Origin: Flavobacterium sp.
GTDB lineage: Bacteria > Bacteroidota > Bacteroidia > Flavobacteriales > Flavobacteriaceae
NCBI GenBank assembly: GCA_027484725.1
Contig: JAIXSK010000017.1
Span: 310,001-374,000 of the forward strand
Direction: 5' to 3'
DNA: 64,000 bases
Within the stretch, counting starts at the first letter, position 1. Every line of letters begins with the position of its first letter. A model generated the notes under the pieces. The model worked only from the letters and a program-made list of their open reading frames with translations. It made no database searches and was not told the origin of the DNA. The position numbers and the translations under genes were made by a program. Of the stretch, positions 35,373-43,362 are shown piece by piece.

Positions 35373-37730
35373 ATGAAACAACGATTGACACACAAAAACA
35401 GACTGTGGACGGTGGTCTGTTTTACCCTATTTGCATGGTCTCATGTGTTGGGACAATCAGCGGCCAATGTCAATGACATCATGCTGCAAGCCTTTGGATG
35501 GGATGTACACACAAAAACATCGGTAAGCTCTGAAGGTGGACTCTATAATTATTTAAAAAACAGAACCCCGGGCTATGCCGCTGCGGGCTTTAATGTAATT
35601 TGGTTGCCCCCACCCAGCAAATCTACCGGAGGAGTGGGTTATATTCCAACTGAGCTTTTTAACTTTAGCCAAACCGTTTATGGCTCAGAAACACAACTCA
35701 GGGCTTTGCTCACAGCTATGAACAACAGCTCGCCCAGAATTCATCCCATGGCAGATGTGGTGGTCAATCACCGAGGCGGAACCACCAACTGGACTGATTT
35801 TACCAATCCAACTTGGGATTGCCGTTCCATTACCAGTACCGACGAAGCCAATTTCGGAACCATTACCGGAAATAGACCCTGCGGTACTCCTGATACCGGA
35901 GAAGATTTTAACGGCGGACGCGATTTAGACCACACCAACCTACAAGTACAAAATGGCGTCAAAGAATATTTAACCCGCCTCAAAGCGCTCGGATTTGACA
36001 GTTGGCGCTGGGATGTAGCCAAAGGATTTTCAGCAAGTTATTTTGGCGATTACATTAATTCTTCTGCCCCTTATGCTTCAGTAGGTGAATATTGGGACGG
36101 AAATGTCAATGCCCTTAAAGCCTGGATCAGCGGCACCGGAAACCGATCAGCAGCTTTTGATTTTGCTTTGTATTACAACGCATTACAACCGGCCATCAAC
36201 AACGGAAATTACGCAGCCCTAACCGGATATCCGGGCTTGGCAGGCCAATACGGTTATGCTGACAAAGCCGTTACTTTTATTGACAACCACGATACCTTTG
36301 TCAAACCCGGAAGTTTTGTCACTTCTGACAACATCATGAAAGGGTACGCTTATATCTTGACCCACCCGGGTATTCCGTGTGTGTTTTTTCCGCATTATTA
36401 CGGAGGAAGTTATACCAAAGATGGCGTAACGGTCAACTACACCGCCAATCAAACGGCCATAGACAAACTCATGTCTATTAGAAGAAACAACGGTTTGAAT
36501 GCATACAGTTCAGTAGTAGTCACAAATTCGGGTTCCTTTTATTCAGCAACCATAGACAACAAAGTGGTGGTAAAAATTGGTCCCGGGCTCTGGAATCCGG
36601 GCACAGGTTGGGTTTTAAAAACATCCGGAACTGATTATGCTGTTTGGGAACGCGAAGTGGTAGTAGATGTGCCTAGTTTGACTATTTCTCCAGCAGGAGG
36701 AAGTTTCGTCTCTGGAGCTACGGTAAATGCAGTGCTCACCGCCAACAACAATACTTCAACCATATACTACACTTTAGACGGATCAACACCAACAACAGCT
36801 TCGGCATCTGCCGTCGGAACCAAAACATTAGCCATCACCAACACAACCACTTTGAAAGCCTTTGTCAGAAATACGGCAGGCACAAGTTCAGCAGTTTCGA
36901 CTCAGACTTATACATTTACTACAGCTCCAACCTTTACCGTTTATTTTAAAAAACCGAGTAATTGGGGGTCGGGTATAAAAATTTATTATTGGAATGTCAC
37001 CGGATCAGCTACTGCTGTTACTTGGCCTGGTGTTGCCATGACCCTTGATTGCGGTAGTTGGTATAAGTTTACGTTCCCTTCTACCGTAAGTGCGGCCAAT
37101 TTGATTTTTAACGATGGAAGCTTGCAAACAGCCGACTTGACAGCTACTGCCGGAACCAAATTCTACGACAATGTTTGGTTGAACACCGAGCCTGCCAACA
37201 GATGTCCGAGCTCTATGACCGTGTATTTTAAACCGCCATCAAACTGGACAGTGACACCAAGAATTTACTACTGGAATGCCTTGCCTGCCGGAAGTATTGC
37301 CAATGCTACTTGGCCCGGATTTACGATGACTCCGGATGCAAACGGTTTCTTTAAATATACCCTTGTTGGCGCAACCTCTGTCAACATTGTATTCAATAAC
37401 GGAAACAGCGGATCAGGCAACCAAACGGCTGACTTATTGAACAAAACCAACGGTTATTCTTACACTTGGGGTGCCGCTGCCAGAATGAGCGACGATGTTG
37501 TTCAAAACAACCTGAGTACTTATCCGAATCCGGTGGTGGATATTTTGCAGATTAATTCTGATGCTAAAGTTTTACAATATCAATTGATTTCAATTCAAGG
37601 AGCCCTTTTAAAAGAAGGCGCTCCAAATCAAAATAGCGTTGATTTGAGTCAGGTTGCGCCCGGAATTTATTTCCTACAGTTAACCGACGAAAACGGACAG
37701 ACCAAAATGCAGCGCATAGTGAAAAAATAA
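35373..37730 (+). CDS. Secreted GH13 alpha-amylase with starch-binding modules and T9SS domain
   Basis: The start at 35373 leads into a signal peptide ending HVLGQ. An upstream frame start is less likely. The GH13 barrel (about 32-430) shows region I DVVVNHRG, nucleophile D214 in GFDSWRWDVAKGF, acid E239 in VGEYWDG and D307 in FIDNHDTF. Next come a chitobiase-C-type domain (IYYTLDGSTPTTASAS), then two starch-binding repeats (FTVYFKKPSNWGSGIKIYYW and MTVYFKPPSNWTVTPRIYYW with WPG motifs) of CBM26 style, then a T9SS type A sorting domain (LSTYPNPVVDILQIN, GIYFLQLTDENG). It hydrolyses starch outside the cell. It stands alone, without a SusCD pair nearby, and ends at a terminator. Confidence 0.95.
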   Translation: MKQRLTHKNRLWTVVCFTLFAWSHVLGQSAANVNDIMLQAFGWDVHTKTSVSSEGGLYNYLKNRTPGYAAAGFNVIWLPPPSKSTGGVGYIPTELFNFSQTVYGSETQLRALLTAMNNSSPRIHPMADVVVNHRGGTTNWTDFTNPTWDCRSITSTDEANFGTITGNRPCGTPDTGEDFNGGRDLDHTNLQVQNGVKEYLTRLKALGFDSWRWDVAKGFSASYFGDYINSSAPYASVGEYWDGNVNALKAWISGTGNRSAAFDFALYYNALQPAINNGNYAALTGYPGLAGQYGYADKAVTFIDNHDTFVKPGSFVTSDNIMKGYAYILTHPGIPCVFFPHYYGGSYTKDGVTVNYTANQTAIDKLMSIRRNNGLNAYSSVVVTNSGSFYSATIDNKVVVKIGPGLWNPGTGWVLKTSGTDYAVWEREVVVDVPSLTISPAGGSFVSGATVNAVLTANNNTSTIYYTLDGSTPTTASASAVGTKTLAITNTTTLKAFVRNTAGTSSAVSTQTYTFTTAPTFTVYFKKPSNWGSGIKIYYWNVTGSATAVTWPGVAMTLDCGSWYKFTFPSTVSAANLIFNDGSLQTADLTATAGTKFYDNVWLNTEPANRCPSSMTVYFKPPSNWTVTPRIYYWNALPAGSIANATWPGFTMTPDANGFFKYTLVGATSVNIVFNNGNSGSGNQTADLLNKTNGYSYTWGAAARMSDDVVQNNLSTYPNPVVDILQINSDAKVLQYQLISIQGALLKEGAPNQNSVDLSQVAPGIYFLQLTDENGQTKMQRIVKK

Positions 37731-37750
37731 ATTATTGTCTCAATTTTCTA

Positions 37751-37785
37751 AAGGCCTGAATCGTTCTGTATTCGGGCCTTTTTTA
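37751..37785 (+). terminator. Rho-independent terminator after the amylase gene
   Basis: AAGGCCTGAAT (37751-37761) and ATTCGGGCCTT (37770-37780) pair with one T-G, followed by six T. Confidence 0.85.
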
Positions 37786-37847
37786 TTGTTTGTATTTATC
37801 AGGGCAACAGAATAATTTATTTATATTTATTCCCACAAATCAAAATC

Positions 37848-38993
37848 ATGGATTTTTCAAACAGAAAAAACATTACCCGCTGGACGCTCATCGCGGCTTC
37901 GTTTGTAATTGTTTTGCTCATTTTGTGGAATACCTATACTTTTTTTCAAATCTTCAAGAACGAAGAGCGCGTGAAGATGGAACATTGGGCTGAAGCGCAA
38001 AAAACGCTCAAGAATGCCGATGTTGACACCGATATTGAACTTCCGCTGAAAATTATTCAGAACGCCAATATTCCCATCATCCTCACCGAAAAAGACTCTA
38101 TCATCAACACCACAAATATTGATGAAGAAGTGGTCAAAAACCCAAGTAAACTCAAAGCTTTGTGGCTGCAACTCAAAAATCAGAACGAGCCCATCAGCAT
38201 TGAATATGTTCCGGGCAAATTTCAGTATTTATACTACGGCGATTCATCGCTTTTGAACAAACTCAAATACTACCCGGTTGCTTTGCTTTTGATTATTGTG
38301 CTGTTTGCCGCCTTGGTCTATAACTTTTACATGAGTACCAAAATTGCTACGCAAAACAAGCTTTGGGCGGGCATGGCCAAAGAAACAGCGCATCAAATAG
38401 GAACACCGCTTTCATCGCTCATTGGTTGGCTTGAAATCATGAAAGCAGATCATGTTGATCCGGTAACGGTTTCTGAAATTGAAAAAGACATTGTTCGGTT
38501 GCAAACCATCACCGACCGATTCTCAAAAATTGGCTCTGAGCCCATCTTAGAAATACGAGACATTATTGAAGAAACCCGTCAATCTTACGACTATTTGCAA
38601 TCACGCTTTTCCAATCAAGTTATTTTTAGTTTCAAAGCGCCCAAAAAACCACTCTTGGTTTCGCTCAATCCAACCTTGCACAGTTGGACCATTGAGAATT
38701 TGGTCAAAAACGCTATTGATGCCATGAAAGGCAAAGGAAAAATTTCCATTCAAATTGAATCTGAAGGAAGATTCATTAAAATCAAAGTATCTGACACCGG
38801 AAAAGGCATCCCGAAAAACCAATTCAAAAGTGTTTTCGAACCCGGTTTCACTACAAAAAAACGCGGTTGGGGCTTGGGTTTATCGCTCACCAAACGCATT
38901 GTTGAAGAATACCACAAAGGCAAAATCAAAGTGCTTCAGTCTGAAATAGGCAAAGGCACAACCATGCTTTTGACCTTTGAAACCAAGGCATAA
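37848..38993 (+). CDS. Sensor histidine kinase with two membrane helices
   Basis: A 381-residue protein. Helix 1 spans about 12-33 and helix 2 about 142-163, flanking a small periplasmic domain of about 105 residues. The H box is AKETAHQIGTPLSSLIGWL with phospho-acceptor H182, a variant typical of flavobacteria. The HATPase has NLVKNAIDAMKG (N box), SDTGKGIP (G1) and RGWGLGLSLTKRIVEEY (G2). No response regulator gene adjoins it, so it is an orphan. It runs convergent with the HIT gene across a bidirectional terminator. Confidence 0.92.
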   Translation: MDFSNRKNITRWTLIAASFVIVLLILWNTYTFFQIFKNEERVKMEHWAEAQKTLKNADVDTDIELPLKIIQNANIPIILTEKDSIINTTNIDEEVVKNPSKLKALWLQLKNQNEPISIEYVPGKFQYLYYGDSSLLNKLKYYPVALLLIIVLFAALVYNFYMSTKIATQNKLWAGMAKETAHQIGTPLSSLIGWLEIMKADHVDPVTVSEIEKDIVRLQTITDRFSKIGSEPILEIRDIIEETRQSYDYLQSRFSNQVIFSFKAPKKPLLVSLNPTLHSWTIENLVKNAIDAMKGKGKISIQIESEGRFIKIKVSDTGKGIPKNQFKSVFEPGFTTKKRGWGLGLSLTKRIVEEYHKGKIKVLQSEIGKGTTMLLTFETKA

Positions 38994-38994
38994 A

Positions 38995-39025
38995 AAAATC
39001 ACCTGCTTTGGCGGCAAGTGATTTT
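38995..39025. terminator. Bidirectional terminator between the kinase and HIT genes
   Basis: AAAATCAC (38995-39002) and GTGATTTT (39018-39025) form a stem with A and T runs on both sides, between two convergent genes. Confidence 0.75.
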
Positions 39026-39041
39026 CTGTATGGATTATTTC

Positions 39042-39431
39042 TTAAATATTTTGGCTAATTTGCTTTGCCAAATCTGTGAATTCTTCATGTGTCAAGCGCA
39101 CTTTGTTTTGAAACCGCATATCGTCCATTTGGTCTATCGGAATCAGGTGAACGTGTGCATGTGGTACTTCTAAACCAATGACGGCCATACCGATTCTCTT
39201 GCACGAAACTGTTTTTTTGAGTGCCGCAGCCACTTGGTGTGCAAAAGCCATCAATCCGGCATAATCGGCTGCATCCATATCAAACAACTGATCTATTTCT
39301 TGCTTGGGAATGCACAACGTATGCCCTTTTGTATTGGGGTTGACATCGAGAAAAGCCAAGTAACGATCTGTTTCAGCTACTTTATAAGCCGGAATTTCTC
39401 CGTGGATAATTTTGGTAAATATACTGGCCAT
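39042..39431 (-). CDS. HIT-family nucleotide hydrolase
   Basis: A 129-residue protein. The start at 39431 gives MASIFTKIIHGEIPAYKVAE, the usual HIT N-terminus, and lies 1 base after the greA stop. The histidine triad HAHVHLIP is present near residue 94 (His-x-His-x-His). HIT proteins hydrolyse nucleoside phosphoramidates or dinucleotides. The greA-HIT order is common in Bacteroidetes, and the spacing implies one transcript. Confidence 0.94.
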   Translation of the reverse strand: MASIFTKIIHGEIPAYKVAETDRYLAFLDVNPNTKGHTLCIPKQEIDQLFDMDAADYAGLMAFAHQVAAALKKTVSCKRIGMAVIGLEVPHAHVHLIPIDQMDDMRFQNKVRLTHEEFTDLAKQISQNI

Positions 39432-39432
39432 C

Positions 39433-39906
39433 TTATCTTGATATTTCAAGGATTTCAAACTTCAAGGTTCCGTTGGGCACGGTGATTTCGGCTACATCAC
39501 CCACTGATTTCCCCAATAAACCTTTGCCGATGGGTGAAGTCACAGAAATTTTTCCGGATTTTAAATCGGCTTCGCTTTCGGCCACCAAAGTATATTTCAT
39601 CTCCAGACCATTGGCCTGGTTTTTAATCTTAACGTTAGACAAGACCAAAGCTTTGCTCAAATCAAGTTGCGATTCGTCAATCAAACGCGCGTTGGCGTGA
39701 ATTTCTTCTAATTTGGCAATGCGCATTTCTAGTAAACCTTGCGCTTCTTTGGCCGCATCGTATTCGGCATTTTCAGACAAATCGCCTTTGTCGCGGGCAT
39801 CGGCTATATCTTGCGACGCTTTGGGGCGTGCTACATTTTTTAAATAATCGAGTTCTTCTCGTAGTTTTTTTAATCCTTCTGCTGTGTAATAAGATACTCC
39901 ACTCAT
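39433..39906 (-). CDS. greA: Transcription elongation factor GreA
   Basis: A 157-residue protein. The start at 39906 gives MSGVSYYTAEGLKKLREELD. The N-terminal coiled coil holds the tip motif DARDKGDLSENAEYDAAKE, including the acidic Asp/Glu pair that activates transcript cleavage by backtracked RNA polymerase. The FKBP-like C-domain (about 85-157) includes ISVTSPIGKGLLGKSVGDVAEI. It is the first gene of a greA-HIT transcript. Confidence 0.97.
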   Translation of the reverse strand: MSGVSYYTAEGLKKLREELDYLKNVARPKASQDIADARDKGDLSENAEYDAAKEAQGLLEMRIAKLEEIHANARLIDESQLDLSKALVLSNVKIKNQANGLEMKYTLVAESEADLKSGKISVTSPIGKGLLGKSVGDVAEITVPNGTLKFEILEISR

Positions 39907-39960
39907 AATTTCATCGTTTATATAAACAGAAAAAATCCCTAGCTCGGGATTCCTGTCGGA

Positions 39961-39968
39961 CAAAGATA
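39961..39968 (-). promoter_or_regulatory. Candidate promoter -7 box of greA
   Basis: The minus strand reads TATCTTTG, a match to TAnnTTTG, 55 bases upstream of the greA start. No convincing TTTG -33 box was found. Confidence 0.45.
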
Positions 39969-40010
39969 ACAATAATCTGTTAATCATAAGCCGACCCCAT
40001 TTAATTAAAT

Positions 40011-40018
40011 TATATTTG
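40011..40018 (+). promoter_or_regulatory. Candidate promoter -7 box of the lipoprotein gene
   Basis: TATATTTG matches TAnnTTTG, 31 bases before the ATG at 40049, in a divergent arrangement with the greA box. The -33 box is weak. Confidence 0.45.
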
Positions 40019-40048
40019 TGCCAAACATCGCTTTATTTCTGTTTAAAG

Positions 40049-40477
40049 ATGAAAAAAATCGGATTCCTTTTTGCCTTTTTCTTCCTGTTGTTGGCCTGCG
40101 AAAAAGACACGGCCAGACGCAACAACAATCCATATTTACCTTACTATAGTTTTTCGGTAAATTTGAATTTGAACCTTCCGCTGTACAGTGATTTGAACAC
40201 CAACCTCAATCCAAAATCTATTACCTTACCCAATGGCTCTCAAGCAGTAATTATGCGTGTTTCGGATAGTGATTTCAGAGCCTGGAACGGCAACTGCCCG
40301 AACCAATCGCCGACTTCGTGTTCGATTTTGAGTATTCAAGGTCTCTTTGCCAAATGCGGATGCGACGATCAGTATCAGTACAGTATGTTTGACGGAACAG
40401 GTGCGAATGCTCGTTACGGCATGGTTCCATACCGAGTAGAGGTTTTGGGCAATAACTCGATTCGCGTTTACAATTAA
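40049..40477 (+). CDS. Lipoprotein with a Rieske-like fold lacking cluster histidines
   Basis: A 142-residue protein. The start at 40049 gives a lipoprotein signal (MKKIGFLFAFFFLLLACEK). The mature C-terminal half reads FRAWNGNCPNQSPTSCSIL, then IQGLFAKCGCDDQYQYSMFDG, then YRVEVLGNNSIRVYN, which follows the order of strands and loops in Rieske ferredoxin domains. The usual C-x-H and C-x2-H pairs are absent: Asn and Asp stand at the histidine places while several Cys remain. It may keep the fold without a [2Fe-2S] cluster. Its stop overlaps that of the convergent TonB receptor gene by 3 bases. Confidence 0.65.
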   Translation: MKKIGFLFAFFFLLLACEKDTARRNNNPYLPYYSFSVNLNLNLPLYSDLNTNLNPKSITLPNGSQAVIMRVSDSDFRAWNGNCPNQSPTSCSILSIQGLFAKCGCDDQYQYSMFDGTGANARYGMVPYRVEVLGNNSIRVYN

Positions 40478-42711
40478 AATTTGAGTGTTAAGCCGGCCAA
40501 AAAGTTAATCCCTGCCTGCGGATAGTAATACGGATATACATCATACATATATCCGTTAGAAATATATTTCTTGTCAAAAATATTGTTGCCCATGACATTT
40601 AAAATCGCCGATTGAAACACTTTTTTGATTGGAATTTCGTACGATATGTTCACATCGTTCACGGCATAATCGGGCAAACGAGCTTCATCAGATTCTAAAT
40701 TATTCAGGTATTGTTCGCCCACAAATTTGAACAGCCAACTTACTTTGAGTCTTTGTGTTGCTTGAAACTCCAATCTGTTGGCCGCTACAACAGAAGGCGA
40801 ATACGCAATGGTTTTGTCTCCAACTTTGACCCCGGCTACTTCAAGCGCTAGGTTTTTGTTTTGGCTCAAGGTAAAATTAGGTTGTAGCAACCAGCGTTTT
40901 GAAAATTTCCACGCGGCTTCAAGCTCAAGACCTAAACGGTAACTTTGCTCGCTGTTTGAGCGTATCGGATTGCCTACATCGTCTAGGTTCCCGGTTAAAA
41001 TGAGCTGATTGGTATAAGCCATGTAATAAAGGTTGGCATTCCATTGGAACTTTTCTGAGGTGTGTCGCCAACCCAATTCATAATCATCGAGTTTTTCGGG
41101 TTTGGGGTTTCCGGCTTCGTAATCAGTTCTATTGGGTTCACGATGCGCTTTGGCATAAGATATATAAGCCGTGTTTTGTGCGTTTAGGCTGTAGGTAAGC
41201 CCAGCTTTGGGATTAAAAAACCCAAAACTTTCTCGAACCACTTGCGGCTGTAGTCCATTGGCATTGTATATTACATTTCTAAATTGCAAATCACCGAACA
41301 ATCCTAATTTTGAAGTGAGCTGATAATTGACTTTGGCAAAAGCGGTGGCGTCAATTTTGGTGGCGCGATCATCATAGTAACGGTCATTCGGATTCAATGC
41401 TACAGAAGCTGAAGTGCTGATGACTTTTCCGAAATGATCTCCGAGGTATTGGTTCCAGCTGCCGCCAATCATTAAATCGAGTTTTTCATTTTTATAATTT
41501 CCTGAAAAAGTGGTTCCAAAAAAGTCATTGTCCAGCCATTTGCGGTTGACCAAATCAGCCTGGGCAATGCCATTATTGGCTGTTAAACTGTAATCTGAAA
41601 GTGTGGCGTCTTCTTTAAAATTCTCATAATAACCATTGCCTTTGGTGTAATGTAAAGCTGCTTGTGTACTGAAATGCTCGGAATATTTCTGGCTCCAATG
41701 CAACTGAAAGTGATGTTGTTGGTAATAGTCAATTTGGTTATTGTAAAAACGCTCGTTGCCTGCATCGTCATAGTACAAACCCGAATAATTATAAGTTGGG
41801 TCAGACTTGTATTTATCGGCATCGATGCCATTCCACGATTGGTAGGTTTTTTCTACACCGCCAAAAAGCAAGGCTTTGATGAGCGTTTTTTGGCCCACAT
41901 AAGCCGATTGTAAAAAATACGATTTTAAATCAGAAGAGGCACGATCAATATACCCTTGCGAATTGATACTGGACACCCGGCCCGACATTTCAAAACGGTT
42001 GTTGATGAGCCCGGAACTGAATTTGAGCGTGTGTTTGTGCGTGTTAAAACTGCCATAGGTATTGGTGAGTTCTCCTTGACTTTTTTGGGTGGGAGCTTCT
42101 GTTTGCAAATTCAAACTTGCGCCAAAAGCACCGGCTCCGTTGGTAGAAGTGCCCACGCCGCGCTGCAATTGAACACTCTGAACTGAGGAAGCAAAATCAG
42201 GCATGTTGACCCAAAAAGTTCCGTGGCTTTCTGAATCGTTGTAGGGAACCCCATTGATGGTGACATTGACCCTTGTGGCGTCAGAACCGCGCACGCGAAT
42301 GCCTGTGTAACCCACGCCATTTCCGGCATCAGAAGTGGTAACGACCGACGGCAAAAAATTGAGCAAAATGGGCATGTCTTGCCCCAAATTGCGCGCGGCC
42401 AATGCTTCTTTTGAGACATTGCTAAAACTTACCGGAGTTTTTTTCTGCGCGCGCGTGGCTTTGATGAGCACCTCATCAAGCGCGTTGACTTGTGCACTGT
42501 CAGCTGTTTTTTGTTGGGCACTGACTTGGCTAGAAAACAAAAGCCCGGCCATGAATACAAAACCCGCGTGAGGGATGGCAGCAGAAATCAGGGCACCGTA
42601 GCCGTGCGTAGGTGGCCTATTGCCGCGAACAGCCCGGCCCGCAGGGACACGCCCTAGAAATAATTGGGAAATTTTTGAACCTAAAAGGCTCTGTGCGAAT
42701 AAAGTTTTCAT
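40474..42711 (-). CDS. TonB-dependent outer-membrane receptor, probably for thiamine
   Basis: A 745-residue protein. The TonB box/plug region (DEVLIKATRAQKKTPVSFSNV, GYTGIRVRGSDATRVNVTINGVPYND, VQLQRGVGTSTNGAGAFGASLN) is followed by a 22-strand-type barrel ending LTLKF. A TPP riboswitch lies in the 5' leader, so the expected cargo is thiamine or a derivative, as for riboswitch-controlled receptors of other Bacteroidetes. The N-terminus is odd: residues 1-19 start a signal peptide, residues about 20-50 (VPAGRAVRGNRPPTHGYG and onward) are encoded by a dispersed repeat, then FMAGLLFSSQVSAQ finishes the signal. Whether export still works is uncertain. Confidence 0.9.
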   Translation of the reverse strand: MKTLFAQSLLGSKISQLFLGRVPAGRAVRGNRPPTHGYGALISAAIPHAGFVFMAGLLFSSQVSAQQKTADSAQVNALDEVLIKATRAQKKTPVSFSNVSKEALAARNLGQDMPILLNFLPSVVTTSDAGNGVGYTGIRVRGSDATRVNVTINGVPYNDSESHGTFWVNMPDFASSVQSVQLQRGVGTSTNGAGAFGASLNLQTEAPTQKSQGELTNTYGSFNTHKHTLKFSSGLINNRFEMSGRVSSINSQGYIDRASSDLKSYFLQSAYVGQKTLIKALLFGGVEKTYQSWNGIDADKYKSDPTYNYSGLYYDDAGNERFYNNQIDYYQQHHFQLHWSQKYSEHFSTQAALHYTKGNGYYENFKEDATLSDYSLTANNGIAQADLVNRKWLDNDFFGTTFSGNYKNEKLDLMIGGSWNQYLGDHFGKVISTSASVALNPNDRYYDDRATKIDATAFAKVNYQLTSKLGLFGDLQFRNVIYNANGLQPQVVRESFGFFNPKAGLTYSLNAQNTAYISYAKAHREPNRTDYEAGNPKPEKLDDYELGWRHTSEKFQWNANLYYMAYTNQLILTGNLDDVGNPIRSNSEQSYRLGLELEAAWKFSKRWLLQPNFTLSQNKNLALEVAGVKVGDKTIAYSPSVVAANRLEFQATQRLKVSWLFKFVGEQYLNNLESDEARLPDYAVNDVNISYEIPIKKVFQSAILNVMGNNIFDKKYISNGYMYDVYPYYYPQAGINFLAGLTLKF
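42563..42655 (-). repeat. Dispersed hairpin element, copy B, in frame inside the receptor gene
   Basis: On the minus strand: GGGCGTGTCCCTGC, then the 5' core CGGGCTGTTCGC, arm AGGCCACC (window 42611-42618), arm GGTGCCCT (window 42590-42597, one mismatch), then GAT and the 3' core GCTGCCATCCCTCACGCGGG. About 93 bases equal 31 codons, which keeps the receptor frame open. It splits the signal-peptide region. Confidence 0.8.
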
Positions 42712-42731
42712 TCGTAATCATTTTTACGAAT
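42710..42731 (-). promoter_or_regulatory. Hairpin covering the receptor start codon, candidate expression platform
   Basis: On the minus strand ATTCGTAA (42731-42724) pairs with TTACGAAT (42717-42710). The last two bases of the second arm are the A and T of the ATG at 42711. It could block initiation, fitting translational control by the TPP riboswitch about 110 bases upstream. Confidence 0.5.
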
Positions 42732-42842
42732 AAAAGGGGTAATTATTCTGGGTTAATAAATTGTGTTCTTGCTTTGCGCGATGAAATTTCGGCGGCGCCT
42801 ACCTATTCATCAGCAGTCCGACAGACGTACTTTTGCGCTCGG

Positions 42843-42919
42843 CCCTCCCTTGGCAGCATTACCTGCCCAGGTTCTTTGGGTATAATCTCAGCTCGTAATT
42901 TAGAGCACCCCTTTGAGAC
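42843..42919 (-). ncRNA. TPP (thiamine pyrophosphate) riboswitch
   Basis: The minus strand carries the THI-box signatures in order: GGGGTGCT, GCTGAGATTATACCC, GAACCTGGGCAGGTAATGCTG and AGGGAG. The CTGAGA and AACCTG...CAGGTAATGCTG blocks form the pyrimidine- and pyrophosphate-sensing helices of the TPP aptamer. It precedes the TonB receptor gene by about 130 bases and should repress it when TPP is high. Confidence 0.93.
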
Positions 42920-42960
42920 GGGGCGAAATTAAGGATTAATTGTGAATGGCAAAGCTTTTT

Positions 42961-43362
42961 TTAAAGTTTTGGCTTTTGTCTAGCAGCTTTGATTTCTGAA
43001 GCCCAACGTTTGTTTTTGATGCGTTTTTCAATAGCAACTCTGGGCATTTTAGTGGCCTTTCGGGGTTTGGCTACCGCAAGCGCCGATGAAAGGAAATTAA
43101 AAAATCGACCGGTGACTAAGTTTTTGTTTTTAAGTTGACTGCGGCTTTCATCACAAGAAAGTTGCAAGATGCCTTCAGCAGAAAGCCGGTTGGCCCAACG
43201 CACTTGCAAGCGCTCTTTTTGTTCTGTACTGAGTGCTTGTGAGGCATTCAGATCAAACATCAAAATGACTTTAGTAGCTACTTTGTTGACGTTTTGTCCG
43301 CCGGCACCCGAGCTGCGCACTGCTTTATAAGTGAGTTCAGTTTTTATTAAATCAAGATTCAT
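42961..43362 (-). CDS. arfB: Alternative ribosome-rescue factor ArfB
   Basis: A 133-residue protein with the class I release-factor-like motif SSGAGGQNVNKV (catalytic GGQ at 21-23) and a basic C-terminal tail (KRIKNKRWASEIKAARQKP) that would enter the empty mRNA channel. It hydrolyses peptidyl-tRNA on stalled ribosomes. Its ATG overlaps the stop of the kinase-DUF4301 gene (ATGA), so it is the last gene of a five-gene coupled operon. The TPP riboswitch lies downstream of it. Confidence 0.93.
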   Translation of the reverse strand: MNLDLIKTELTYKAVRSSGAGGQNVNKVATKVILMFDLNASQALSTEQKERLQVRWANRLSAEGILQLSCDESRSQLKNKNLVTGRFFNFLSSALAVAKPRKATKMPRVAIEKRIKNKRWASEIKAARQKPKL

